Source: a virus. From it: a stretch of 25,954 bases of DNA. The notes under the pieces were generated by a model. It made no database searches. It was not told the DNA's origin and worked only from the letters and a program-made list of their open reading frames with translations. This document shows positions 6,136 to 14,076 of the stretch, in pieces; the stretch's first letter is position 1, and each line of letters begins with the position of its first letter. The translations under genes and the position numbers were made by a program. The stretch is taken from IMG/VR virus record IMGVR_UViG_3300046009_001749, positions 1 to 25,954 of that record. One strand, 5' to 3'.

Positions 6136-7423
6136 TAAACAGGAAAACGCAGTTTATTATTTAAAAGATAGCACCACAAAAGAAATTGTCTACGGAGGTG
6201 CAGCCGGAGGTGGAAAATCCGCTTTAGGTATTCTTTGGCTTATTGAGCAATCACAAAAGTACCCAGGAACTCGGTGGTTAATGGGTCGATCTAAATTGAA
6301 ACTATTAAAAGAAACAACCTTAAATACTTTCTTTGAGCTTACAACAAAGCTACAAATATCAAATCAATTTCATTTTAACTCACAATCCGGAGTTATTACC
6401 TGGAATAATAAAAGCGAAATTCTTTTAAAGGATTTGTTTTTGTATCCGGCCGATCCAAATTTCGACAGCTTAGGATCTTTGGAGATAACCGGAGCATTTA
6501 TTGACGAGTGCAATCAAATAAGTTATAAGGCTTGGCAAATTGTAAAATCTAGGATTAGATACAAATTAAACGAGTATAAGCTAGAGCCTAAAATGTTAGG
6601 AACTTGCAACCCGTCAAAGAATTGGGTTTACAATCAATTCTACATAAAAGAAAAGAACGGAACTATTGAAAGCGATAAAAAGTTTATCCAGGCTTTACCA
6701 AAAGACAATCCACATTTACCGGCTTCTTATTTAGAGTCTCTTTTATCGCTTGACGAAAATAGTAAACAACGTTTGTATTACGGAAACTGGGAGTATGATA
6801 ACGACCCGTCAAAACTTATTGATTTTGATCGAATTCAGAATGTTTTTACAAACGAATTTGTTGAGGGTGGGCAAATGTATATCAGTGCCGATATAGCCCG
6901 TTTTGGATCCGATAAAATGGTAATTTGCGTTTGGTCCGGTTTTAGAGTTATCGACTTAATTTCTTTAAACAAATCGTCAATTGTAGAAATTGCTCAGCTA
7001 ATTAGAGAGTTAGCAAATAAATACAAAGTAACAATGTCAAACGTAATTATTGACGAGGACGGAGTCGGAGGCGGTGTTGTTGATATGCTTAAAGGTTGCA
7101 AAGGATTTATAAATAATTCAAAGCCTCTATTAGTAGAAAATCAAATTGTACAATACCAAAATTTAAAAACTCAATGTTATTTTAAATTAGCCGAATTAAT
7201 ACAAAGCGATCAAATATATATTAAGTGCCAGGAACAAACAATAATTGACGATATTACAAAGGAGCTCGAAATGGTTAAAAGAGATAAAATTGACAGCGAC
7301 GGAAAGCTCCGAATAATATCAAAAGAAACAGTAAAACAATCAATCGGTAGGTCTCCAGATTATAGCGACGCATTAATGATGCGAATGTATTTTTGTTTTG
7401 AACAAACATTTTTTACCTTTTAA
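6122..7423 (+). CDS. terL: terminase large subunit
   Basis: The 433-residue protein is the ATP-driven packaging motor and nuclease. The ATPase half shows Walker A GGAAGGGKS at 25-33, Walker B with adjacent acids in ITGAFIDE (D128, E129), and a coupling-type motif GTCNP at 160-164. The nuclease half shows the RNase H-like acidic residues: D257 in ISADIARFG, D311/D313 in VIIDEDGVGGG, and D413/D416 in SPDYSDALM. Length is normal for this family. It overlaps the small-subunit gene and is followed by the portal gene after 27 bases. The cleavage mode (cos or headful) cannot be decided from this window. Confidence 0.95.
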   Translation: MKLISKQENAVYYLKDSTTKEIVYGGAAGGGKSALGILWLIEQSQKYPGTRWLMGRSKLKLLKETTLNTFFELTTKLQISNQFHFNSQSGVITWNNKSEILLKDLFLYPADPNFDSLGSLEITGAFIDECNQISYKAWQIVKSRIRYKLNEYKLEPKMLGTCNPSKNWVYNQFYIKEKNGTIESDKKFIQALPKDNPHLPASYLESLLSLDENSKQRLYYGNWEYDNDPSKLIDFDRIQNVFTNEFVEGGQMYISADIARFGSDKMVICVWSGFRVIDLISLNKSSIVEIAQLIRELANKYKVTMSNVIIDEDGVGGGVVDMLKGCKGFINNSKPLLVENQIVQYQNLKTQCYFKLAELIQSDQIYIKCQEQTIIDDITKELEMVKRDKIDSDGKLRIISKETVKQSIGRSPDYSDALMMRMYFCFEQTFFTF

Positions 7424-7438
7424 TATTTTTTTTTTTAA

Positions 7439-7446
7439 TATCTTTG
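7439..7446 (+). promoter_or_regulatory. -7-like TAnnTTTG element 4 bases before the portal ATG
   Basis: TATCTTTG is separated from the ATG at 7451 by ACGT. No clear TTTG lies in the -33 position; only T-rich DNA is there. If it is a real promoter, transcription would start at or very near the ATG, giving a leaderless portal mRNA. The same arrangement recurs at 12834 and 18483. Confidence 0.4.
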
Positions 7447-7450
7447 ACGT

Positions 7451-8836
7451 ATGAAAGAGACAATCAGCAATTTATTACAAAATTTAACCAGCAAAATAAT
7501 GGGCAAAAACGTTTATAACGAAGCCTTTTTTAGTTATTTAGGAGCTGGATTCACGTCTTACGACGTTGACAATAAAAGTTATTTAGATAAAGGATATAAT
7601 ACAAATCCAGACGTTTACGCCTGTATTACTCAAATGGCAACGAAAACAATTTCTGTTCCTTACGAGGTTAAAATTGTAAACGATAAAGAAAGCTACAAAA
7701 AACTTAAGAATTTCCACAAGGCAACTAGTGGGAATTTTGACTTTTTACAGCAAATCAAAAAAGCAAATCTAGAACGCAAATCTTACGACGAAATCGATTT
7801 GGCTTTTCCTTTGGATCAACCAAACGAAACTCAAACCTGGTCCGATGTTTGGGGATTGTATAAAACTTATATAAAACTAACAGGAAACTGCTATTTTTAT
7901 TTACTAAGTCCGGAAGAGGGTAAAAATGCCGGAGTCCCAGTTCAATTATATGTTTTGCCAGCTCACTTAATGCAAATTGTATTAAAAGAAAAGGCGAACA
8001 TGTTAAGCACTGAAAGCCCAATTGATCACTATGTTTTAATTGAGGGCAATACTTTAATTAAATTTAAAGCAAAAGATGTAATTCATATTAAATACTCAAA
8101 TCCAAACTTCGACCTTTCAGGATCGCATTTGTACGGAATGAGCCCATTAAGATCCGCTTTAAGAAACATAAACTCTCAAAACAGTGCAATAGACTTAAAT
8201 GTTAAAACTTTGCAAAATGGAGGAGCTTTTGGATTTATTCACGGAAAAAACTCACCTTTGACAATAGACCAGGCAAATAGTTTAAAAGAGAGGCTTGTTG
8301 AAATGGATGCAAGTCCGGAGAGATTGAGCCGAATTGCTGGAGCAAGTGGGGAATTGGCATTTACTAGAATATCGTTAACAACTGACGAATTAAAACCTTT
8401 TGAGTATTTAAAATACGATCAAAAGGCAATTTGCAACGTTTTAAATTGGCCGGATGAGTTATTGAATAATGACGGTAAAGCTAGTTTAGGAAGCACTGAG
8501 ACAAATCAGGCTCGTAAACAAGCTATTACTGACAATATTTTGCCGGACCTTGTTTTATTACAAGACTCGTTAAATAAAAACTTTATTAAAAAGTTCAAAG
8601 GCTACGAAAACGCTGTTATTGAGTGGGACATTGACGATTTGCCAGAAATGCAAGACGATATGTCTAAAAAAATGGATTGGTTAAGCAAAGCACCATTAAC
8701 ACCAAACGAGATTCGATACGCTTTGAAATATGAAATGATTATTGAAGACGGAATGGACACGGTTTGGATTGATAGCGGTAAGCAAAGAATTACAGACGTT
8801 TCAATGACGGCTTTTGATGCCGCAAATACTATATAA
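7451..8836 (+). CDS. phage portal protein (HK97/SPP1 type)
   Basis: The 461-residue protein has the layout of Siphoviridae portal proteins. Early motifs include NPDVYACITQMATKTISVPYEV (about 55-76). The mid-region reads DVIHIKYSNPNFDLSGSHLYGMSPL, then SALRNINSQNSAIDL. The helical stem follows, then a crown region with WPDELLNNDGKASLGSTETNQARKQAI. Portals form the dodecameric ring at the capsid vertex through which terminase pumps DNA and to which the tail joins. Position between terL and the Mu F-like gene supports this. The first ATG is chosen because it follows the TAnnTTTG element; an internal Met17 is an alternative start. The stop overlaps the next ATG (TAATG). Confidence 0.93.
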   Translation: MKETISNLLQNLTSKIMGKNVYNEAFFSYLGAGFTSYDVDNKSYLDKGYNTNPDVYACITQMATKTISVPYEVKIVNDKESYKKLKNFHKATSGNFDFLQQIKKANLERKSYDEIDLAFPLDQPNETQTWSDVWGLYKTYIKLTGNCYFYLLSPEEGKNAGVPVQLYVLPAHLMQIVLKEKANMLSTESPIDHYVLIEGNTLIKFKAKDVIHIKYSNPNFDLSGSHLYGMSPLRSALRNINSQNSAIDLNVKTLQNGGAFGFIHGKNSPLTIDQANSLKERLVEMDASPERLSRIAGASGELAFTRISLTTDELKPFEYLKYDQKAICNVLNWPDELLNNDGKASLGSTETNQARKQAITDNILPDLVLLQDSLNKNFIKKFKGYENAVIEWDIDDLPEMQDDMSKKMDWLSKAPLTPNEIRYALKYEMIIEDGMDTVWIDSGKQRITDVSMTAFDAANTI

Positions 8837-9597
8837 TGGTAAATTGGGAGCGATTGCAATATATGTACGAAAGGAAATCGTACAGGATTGTGCAAAAGCA
8901 CATAAAAAAGATTTTAGAAAACGTTCCGACAAATAACGTATCTTTAGGAACTTATAAAATATTGTTTTATACAAACATAACCGAAGAGCAAATCAAAGAA
9001 ATGTTTGTTGATATTTATAAAACAGTTGGTTACGATTATAATAAAAGAATAAAAAAGGAAATAGAAAAGACGACAAAGAACGTTTTATTTACTGATTCAT
9101 TTTTACAGGATATTTTATTATTTTTGTCAGGAGAGGGAGGAGCTAAAATAGTAAGCGTAAGAGGAACGTTAATTGAGGATATTGTAAAAGCTATTGAGAA
9201 CAAAATAAAAGACGATACGTCTTTGATTGCTTTACAAGACGCAATTTTTGAAATAGTGCAAAAGTCTCAGTTATTTTATAAATGGCAAGCGTTGAGAATA
9301 GCGAGAACAGAAACAACTTTCGCTTCGGCATTTGCAGCAATGCGAGCCGCTTCTCAATCAAACTATGAAATGACAAAAGAGTGGATTTCTGTAAAAGACG
9401 ATAGGACCAGAAAAGATCATAAAATTGAAAACGGACAAATTGTTGATTTTAACGAGCCGTTTATAATGGCAGACGGTTCTCAAATGCAATACCCTGGCGA
9501 TCCAAAAGGAGCAGCCTCACAAGTTATAAATTGCAGGTGTACAATTGGATTTAAGGCAAAGAGAGACAAGGACGGAAATATTATATTTAAAAAATAA
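8836..9597 (+). CDS. Mu F-like / SPP1 gp7-like head morphogenesis protein
   Basis: The 253-residue protein ends in the typical Phage_Mu_F domain: RIARTETTFASAFAAMRAAS at 154-173, ISVKDDRTRKDH at about 184-195, GQIVDFNEPF at about 200-209, and a Cys-Arg-Cys turn (C233, C235) near the end. The N-terminal half is helical. Such minor capsid proteins bind the portal and are taken into the procapsid, where they assist assembly or DNA ejection. ATG overlaps the portal stop codon by one base, so translation is probably coupled. A well-supported family call. Confidence 0.9.
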   Translation: MVNWERLQYMYERKSYRIVQKHIKKILENVPTNNVSLGTYKILFYTNITEEQIKEMFVDIYKTVGYDYNKRIKKEIEKTTKNVLFTDSFLQDILLFLSGEGGAKIVSVRGTLIEDIVKAIENKIKDDTSLIALQDAIFEIVQKSQLFYKWQALRIARTETTFASAFAAMRAASQSNYEMTKEWISVKDDRTRKDHKIENGQIVDFNEPFIMADGSQMQYPGDPKGAASQVINCRCTIGFKAKRDKDGNIIFKK

Positions 9598-9604
9598 AAA
9601 AGAT

Positions 9605-10249
9605 ATGGAATTCAAACAAATATCATATGATTTAAAAGACTTAGACGACAGCAAAGGAGTTGTTGTTGCCTATGCAAATGCTTACAACTTTAAAGATTCT
9701 GACGGAGACATTTCGGCTCCTGGATCATTTAATAAAACAGTAAGCGAAAACTTTAAAAGAATTAGAGTTTTAAAAGATCACAATCCAACGATGATGATCG
9801 GAGTACCTTTGGAAATAAACGCAAATGATCCTTACGGACTTTTAACGACGTCTCAATTTAACATGAACAAACCATTAGGAAAAGACATGTTTACAGACGT
9901 AAAATTGATGCACGAGAGCGGTTTAAATGCTGAATTGAGTATTGGGTATCAAGTTTTGCAAAGAGACGCTAAAAACAAGGCTATAATTAACGAGTACAAG
10001 TTAATGGAGTATTCTTTTTTGTCAAGCTGGGGAGCAAATGAATTAAGCACCGTTCAAGGTCTTAAAAGCATCAAATCACATTACGGTATTATGGAATTAA
10101 TCGAAAAGGCGTATAATTTAGATTACAGCGACGAACGATTGAGAAATATCGAACAATTATTGAAATCACTTACAGAGGAGCCGACAGAAATTGTCACTTT
10201 GAACGAGGAGCCGATTATATTAAACACATTGAAAAATTTTACACTTTAA
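9605..10249 (+). CDS. HK97-type prohead protease
   Basis: The 214-residue form starts at ATG 9605, 7 bases after the upstream stop. The frame is open 20 codons further up, but that part overlaps the previous gene and looks unrelated. The herpesvirus-assemblin-like fold is recognisable: GVVVAYANAYNFKDSDGDI at 18-36, the catalytic histidine in VLKDHNP (H59), and the nucleophile serine in ELSIGY (S112), followed by KLMEYSFLSS. It should cleave capsid N-terminal delta domains and itself inside the procapsid. It lies immediately upstream of the major capsid gene, as usual. No separate scaffold gene is seen, consistent with a capsid-borne delta domain. Confidence 0.92.
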   Translation: MEFKQISYDLKDLDDSKGVVVAYANAYNFKDSDGDISAPGSFNKTVSENFKRIRVLKDHNPTMMIGVPLEINANDPYGLLTTSQFNMNKPLGKDMFTDVKLMHESGLNAELSIGYQVLQRDAKNKAIINEYKLMEYSFLSSWGANELSTVQGLKSIKSHYGIMELIEKAYNLDYSDERLRNIEQLLKSLTEEPTEIVTLNEEPIILNTLKNFTL

Positions 10250-10263
10250 AAAAACAAACAAAA

Positions 10264-11406
10264 ATGGAAGCATTAGAAATTAAAGCTGCTTTAGAGGGAA
10301 TCAAAGCACAAGTTGAAACAAAAACTGCTGAGCAATCAGTAGAAGTAAAGTCTTTAATCGAAGCATTAGAGGCAAAAATGAAATCTGAAAACAACGAAAC
10401 AATCGAAGCGTTGAGAGCTGACTTAAAAGCTATTCAATCACACGCAGACTTATTGGACGTTAAATTACAAGAAAAAAATGCTGAGACTAAGTCAACAGGT
10501 TATTTTGACGTAATGGAAAAAGCATTGAACGAAAACTTCAATGAAATCAAAGAAGTAAGAAGCGGAAAATCTGTACAAGTGAAAGCTGTTGGAGATATGA
10601 CTTTGTCAAACTTGACAGGAGCTCAACCAAAAGATTATAACTTCAATACTGTTATGATTCCAGGTCAATTGGTAAACGTTGCTGACTTAGTAGGATCTGT
10701 AAGCATTGCTGGAGGAACTTATACTTTCCCAAGAGAGGGAGCTGGAGAGGGTTCTATCGCTGCTCAAACTGAGGGTTCAAGCAAATCTCAAAGAGATTAC
10801 GATTTCACAATGGTTGACGTGAACACTGACTTTATTGCTGGTTTCACTCGTTACAGCAAGAAAATGGCTAACAACTTGCCTTTTTTGACTTCATTCATTC
10901 CGAATGCATTGAGAAGAGATTATTTCATCGCTGAAAACTCTGCTTTTAACACTGTATTGGCTGGAGCTGCAACTGCATCTACTGAAGTTATCACTGACAA
11001 AAACAAAATTGAAATGTTGATTAATGAAGTTGCTAAATTAGAAAACTCTAATTATTCAGCTAACGGAATCGTTGTTCGTCCGTCTGACTTCTACGACATC
11101 ATGAAAACTCAAAAATCTGCTGGTTCTGGTTACGGACTTCCTGGAATCGTTACTTACGAGGGTGGTGTGTTGAGAATCAACGGAATTGCTGTTTATAAAG
11201 CTACATGGTTAGCTGCTAACAAATATTTTGTTGGAGACTGGTCTAGAGTTAACAAAGTTGTTACTCAAGGATTATCTTTAGAGTTCTCTGAGCAAGAGGG
11301 TACTAACTTTGTGAAAAATAACATTACAGCTCGAATTGAGTCTCAAACTGCATTAGCTGTTGAGCAACCAGCTGCATTAGTTTACGGAGATTTTACTGCT
11401 GCATAA
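10264..11406 (+). CDS. major capsid protein, HK97 fold
   Basis: The 380-residue protein has an N-terminal coiled-coil delta domain (about 1-90, rich in Glu/Lys/Ala with repeated EAL and EAK), then the capsid body. The body includes a region ending NTVMIPGQLVNVADLVGSVS, an E-loop with TYTFPREGAGEGSIAAQTEG, and a P-domain region with SKKMANNLPFLTSF and NGIVVRPSDFYDIM. The delta domain should act as internal scaffold and be removed by the protease just upstream, probably near residues 85-105. Codons are noticeably enriched in AAC, ATC, TTC and GGA compared with neighbours, as expected of a highly expressed gene. A strong terminator follows 21 bases after its stop. Confidence 0.94.
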   Translation: MEALEIKAALEGIKAQVETKTAEQSVEVKSLIEALEAKMKSENNETIEALRADLKAIQSHADLLDVKLQEKNAETKSTGYFDVMEKALNENFNEIKEVRSGKSVQVKAVGDMTLSNLTGAQPKDYNFNTVMIPGQLVNVADLVGSVSIAGGTYTFPREGAGEGSIAAQTEGSSKSQRDYDFTMVDVNTDFIAGFTRYSKKMANNLPFLTSFIPNALRRDYFIAENSAFNTVLAGAATASTEVITDKNKIEMLINEVAKLENSNYSANGIVVRPSDFYDIMKTQKSAGSGYGLPGIVTYEGGVLRINGIAVYKATWLAANKYFVGDWSRVNKVVTQGLSLEFSEQEGTNFVKNNITARIESQTALAVEQPAALVYGDFTAA

Positions 11407-11427
11407 GTTGTAACTTTCTAAAAATTA

Positions 11428-11458
11428 AAAGCCTATGCAATTTGTATAGGCTTTTTTT
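11428..11458 (+). terminator. intrinsic terminator after the capsid gene
   Basis: AAAGCCTAT at 11428-11436 pairs with ATAGGCTTT at 11446-11454; an inner G-U and C-G pair shortens the loop to 5 bases. Seven Ts (11452-11458) follow. This is the clearest intrinsic terminator of the window. It would end the head-gene transcript or cut it down so that capsid is made in excess of the tail proteins. Confidence 0.88.
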
Positions 11459-11467
11459 ATAAATTTG
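11441..11467 (+). promoter_or_regulatory. promoter overlapping the capsid terminator
   Basis: TAAATTTG at 11460-11467 is a perfect -7 element directly behind the terminator T-run. The nearest -33-like TTTG is at 11441-11444, inside the terminator loop, with a short spacer of 15 bases. It would restart transcription for the connector and tail genes from about 11474, with a short leader before ATG 11491. Confidence 0.55.
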
Positions 11468-11490
11468 TATAATATTAAAATAATAAAGCT

Positions 11491-11646
11491 ATGGAAAACT
11501 ATATTGTAATAAAACCTTTTTTTAAGGCAGACGAGAAAAAAGATTATAACGTTGGAGATTTTGTTGAATTGTCAAAAGACGATGCGGAGAGATTTTTACG
11601 CAACGAATTAGTTGAGAAATCAAAAGTAACAAAAGGGAAAAAATAA
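11491..11646 (+). CDS. small phage protein, FluMu/YqbF N-terminal-like, 51 aa
   Basis: The frame from ATG 11491 to TAA 11644-11646 encodes MENYIVIKPFFKADEKKDYN, then a segment reading VGDFVELSKDDAERFLRNEL and a lysine-rich end. The pattern (strand 'YIVIKPF', a loop, 'Y-VGD-VELS', and a helix ending at a short tail) is that of small proteins placed between capsid and head-tail connector genes in many phages, related to the FluMu N-terminal domain. Its stop shares a base with the next start (TAATG). A role in capsid decoration or connector assembly is inferred. Confidence 0.6.
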   Translation: MENYIVIKPFFKADEKKDYNVGDFVELSKDDAERFLRNELVEKSKVTKGKK

Positions 11647-12095
11647 TGGCATATTTAGACGTATTAACACTGGCAAGGGTCAAAAACTATTTAAGAATAG
11701 ATGAGGATTTGACTGAAGACGACAACGAAATCACTTCCATGATTAATGCGGCTTGTCGTTTTGTAGAAAAAAGAACGAATCATATATTTTATGATCGTGA
11801 TGTTACTTATTCAAATCAACTAACTTTAAAAGTTTACGATTATCCAATTAATGAAATTGTAACTCCAACCGATCCAATTGTAATTCATTTTTCGACTTAC
11901 GATGTATTTCCAAACGAAACAACTGTAACTTTAAACGTTGGTTATACAGATCCAACAGAGGTTCCAGACGAGCTTATACAGGCTTGTTTGCAAATGATTA
12001 AAGTTTGGTATTACGAAAGCGAAAAACAAGTCAATACAACGCTTATTCCGGAGGCAGTAATGCAGGCAATTGATATTAACAGACGATTTGTATGA
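11646..12095 (+). CDS. head-tail connector protein (gp6-like)
   Basis: The 149-residue protein starts MAYLDVLTLARVKNYLRIDE, the typical opening of HK97 gp6-like connectors ('l-evK-yLrid-t-dD-l'). It continues DDNEITSMINAACRFVEKRTNH and ends with PDELIQACLQMIKVWYYESE, a helix characteristic of the family. It forms the ring that joins the portal to the head-closure protein after packaging. The next gene starts 4 bases before its end. Position after capsid and before the closure protein supports the call. Confidence 0.88.
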   Translation: MAYLDVLTLARVKNYLRIDEDLTEDDNEITSMINAACRFVEKRTNHIFYDRDVTYSNQLTLKVYDYPINEIVTPTDPIVIHFSTYDVFPNETTVTLNVGYTDPTEVPDELIQACLQMIKVWYYESEKQVNTTLIPEAVMQAIDINRRFV

Positions 12096-12424
12096 CAGGG
12101 AGAGAACTTAGTAAAAAAGTAGAAATATTTAAAACGGAAACCTCAAATGACGGTTTTGGCGGTTTGGTAACTGAAGAGGTTTATATTGGGAAATTTTGGG
12201 CGACAGTTAAGCAAAATAATTCTTGGAGAGATAATACCTTAGGAGGTAATTATATCAAGGACAATTATATGTTTAAAATTAGAGCAAACGGATTAATTGA
12301 GGACAACAAAGACAACTTTTTTATAGTTTATAAAACGAAAAAATATTACGTCAATGAAATATCTTTCAGCGATCATTTATTCAGGTTTTTAGAAATTACT
12401 GCAAATGGCAAAGGAGTCGATTAA
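12092..12424 (+). CDS. head closure / head-tail joining protein
   Basis: The 110-residue protein fits the phage head-tail joining family (SPP1 gp16-like). It has RELSKKVEIFKTETSNDGFGG at the N-terminus, an 'FWATVKQNNSW' strand (about 34-44), 'YMFKIRANGLIEDNKDNF' in the middle, and a terminal strand 'FRFLEITANGKG'. These small beta-barrel proteins close the capsid exit after DNA packaging. It overlaps the previous gene by 4 bases and the next by 20 bases. Confidence 0.82.
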   Translation: MTGRELSKKVEIFKTETSNDGFGGLVTEEVYIGKFWATVKQNNSWRDNTLGGNYIKDNYMFKIRANGLIEDNKDNFFIVYKTKKYYVNEISFSDHLFRFLEITANGKGVD

Positions 12425-12833
12425 AGGAATTGATCAGGTTGTTAAAGAGCTTCGAAAAATTGGTAAGGATATGGAAAAACTTATCGATGCCGAAACTTCC
12501 GACATTGCCGACCAAATTGCTGGAGATGCAAAAAGAATAGCTCCGGCAAATATGGGTAAATTAAGACAAAGCATTTATCCAACTAAAATAAAAGAGAGCA
12601 ATTATAAAATTGTAGCTAGTGTTCCGTATGCTCCTTATGTTGAATTTGGGACCGGAGGATTAGTTAACGTTCCAGTTGGTTGGGAAGATTTGGCTATTAA
12701 ATTCAAAGGAAAAGGAATTAAACAAGTTAATTTATTTCCAAGACCTTATCTTTACCCGTCTTATACAAAAGGTAAAAAAGATTATTTAGAGAACTTAAAA
12801 AAATTATTATCAAAATATAATAAAAAAATTTAG
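12405..12833 (+). CDS. HK97 gp10-like tail completion protein
   Basis: The 142-residue protein carries the HK97 gp10 signature: GIDQVVKELRKIGKDMEK at the N-terminus, AGDAKRIAPANMGKLRQSI (about 39-57), and VPYAPYVEFGTGG (about 73-85), followed by FPRPYLYPSY. In siphoviruses this family lies between the head closure and tail terminator genes and helps join the tail to the head. It begins within the previous gene (20-base overlap). Its product ends in a basic helical tail (KKLLSKYNKKI). Confidence 0.9.
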   Translation: MAKESIKGIDQVVKELRKIGKDMEKLIDAETSDIADQIAGDAKRIAPANMGKLRQSIYPTKIKESNYKIVASVPYAPYVEFGTGGLVNVPVGWEDLAIKFKGKGIKQVNLFPRPYLYPSYTKGKKDYLENLKKLLSKYNKKI

Positions 12834-12841
12834 TAATTTTG
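12834..12841 (+). promoter_or_regulatory. -7-like TAnnTTTG element 4 bases before ATG 12846
   Basis: TAATTTTG overlaps no coding sequence and is followed by ACGT and the ATG. The string from its TTTG through ATGA (12 bases, 12838-12849) is identical to that at the portal start (7443-7454). No TTTG is found at the -33 distance. It suggests a leaderless message for the tail terminator gene, or a shared translation-start sequence. Confidence 0.4.
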
Positions 12842-12845
12842 ACGT

Positions 12846-13259
12846 ATGATAACAGTCAACCCAGATAAACACATTAGAAAAGCAATTTATGACTTATTAA
12901 ACGATATAGTTGTATCTGGCAAAACTATAAAATGTTATGACGCTAGGGTTTATGGAAATCAAGACGTTACGGATTATATTATATTAGCAAATCAAACAAA
13001 AAGCGTTGATAAGGCTACTAAATGCGAATACAGGTGGCAAGGATCAGTTTTGATTGAAATTTACACTAGAAGTTCAAGTAGTAGGGTTTTATTAAACGAT
13101 ATTGAGGAAGCCGTTACTGAATTATTAACGCCTAAAATATCAGTTAATAATTATGAGGTTATTTTTCAAAATATAAATTATCTTACACAATTAGAGTCTT
13201 TTACAGACACAGAAAATATTTACCGAAGTTTATTAACTTTGGAATTAACATTAAACTAA
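12846..13259 (+). CDS. tail terminator / tail completion protein
   Basis: This 137-residue protein opens MITVNPDKHIRKAIYDLLND, carries a middle segment with VTDYIILANQTKSVDKATKC and a strand WQGSVLIEIYTRSSSSR, and ends RSLLTLELTLN. This is the style of DUF3168-like tail terminator proteins (lambda gpU / SPP1 gp17 group) that cap the tail tube at its final length. Position between the gp10-like and major tail genes supports it. A 12-base intergenic gap with a TAnnTTTG element precedes it, unlike the overlaps upstream. Confidence 0.78.
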   Translation: MITVNPDKHIRKAIYDLLNDIVVSGKTIKCYDARVYGNQDVTDYIILANQTKSVDKATKCEYRWQGSVLIEIYTRSSSSRVLLNDIEEAVTELLTPKISVNNYEVIFQNINYLTQLESFTDTENIYRSLLTLELTLN

Positions 13260-13274
13260 AAAAATAAAAAAATT

Positions 13275-13715
13275 ATGGCAACACCAATCAAAGGAGAAGT
13301 TGGAATTCTTTACGTAGCAGACGAGTCAACTTACAAGCCAGTAGCTTGTTTGACTTCAAACAGTTTATCAACAGCCGTTTCGGTTATTGAATCAAACACA
13401 AAATGTAATCCTGGAATTACAAAAAAACAAGCTGGAATGTTCAGTTATACATTAGAAGCCGAGGGCGAGTATATCGACACAACTTCAGTTGGAGGAGATA
13501 GCACAAAAGCATCTCACGACTTTTTATTCGGACTACAACTTGCAAAAGATTTAATCACTTGGAAATTAGTTACTGGAGTTACAGGAGCAACTTATTACGG
13601 AAGTGCTTTAATTTCGGATTTATCTTTGGACTTAGGCTCAGGTGATGACTTAGCAACTTTCTCTTTGACATTAGACGGAGACGGTGAAATCGTTACTGTT
13701 GATCCACTAGACTAA
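13275..13715 (+). CDS. major tail tube protein
   Basis: The 146-residue protein has the all-beta build of TP901-1-type major tail proteins: GILYVADESTYKPVACLTSN at 10-29, TKKQAGMFSYTLEAEGEYID at about 49-68, and SALISDLSLDLGSGDDLATFSLTLDGDGE at the C-terminus. It polymerises into the tail tube along the tape measure. It sits between the tail terminator and the tail-assembly chaperone genes, as in other long-tailed phages. Two further proteins downstream (18495 and 19551) share its N-terminal pattern and its TKASHDF/TKASYDK segment, so they are probable paralogues. Confidence 0.85.
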   Translation: MATPIKGEVGILYVADESTYKPVACLTSNSLSTAVSVIESNTKCNPGITKKQAGMFSYTLEAEGEYIDTTSVGGDSTKASHDFLFGLQLAKDLITWKLVTGVTGATYYGSALISDLSLDLGSGDDLATFSLTLDGDGEIVTVDPLD

Positions 13716-13743
13716 ATAAAATCATTAACCAAACAATCAAAAC

Positions 13744-14076
13744 ATGAATAAAGTAGTATTATTAGACAAAGAGTTCCATTTTGGAATAGGATTTTTAAAT
13801 GAATTGTTAGACGGAACAGGTTTAAGACTTGACGAATTAGGCACACAAGCCGACGCGGTTTTAATTCCTAAAATGATGTATTATTCATTATTATATTCCT
13901 ACAAAAGAAACGATAAGGAAGTTGATTTTACTATGTATGACGTGAATGATTGGATTGACGAAAACGGAGGAGTTGGTGGCGAATTTTGGAATAATTTTCA
14001 AAAGGGTTTCAACGATTCAATGTATAAAGACGTCCCAGTTGATAATAGCAAAAAAAAAGTGAATCCAACGAAATAG
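13744..14076 (+). CDS. tail assembly chaperone, short form (gpG-like)
   Basis: The 110-residue product (MNKVVLLDKEFHFGIGFLNE, a helical middle, then NDWIDENGGVGGEFW) lies between the major tail and tape measure genes, the standard place for tail assembly chaperones. Near its end, codons 103-105 are three AAA (14050-14058), after which the zero frame runs only five more codons to TAG. The longer partner reading into 14402 is made by a -1 frameshift on this A-run. In lambda-like systems, the correct ratio of G to GT is needed for tail assembly around the tape measure. Confidence 0.8.
   Translation: MNKVVLLDKEFHFGIGFLNELLDGTGLRLDELGTQADAVLIPKMMYYSLLYSYKRNDKEVDFTMYDVNDWIDENGGVGGEFWNNFQKGFNDSMYKDVPVDNSKKKVNPTK

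Noticed and set aside
9545-9604. 20-codon upstream extension of the prohead protease
   Set aside because: It overlaps the Mu F-like gene and reads as unrelated basic sequence; the ATG at 9605 gives the usual family N-terminus.
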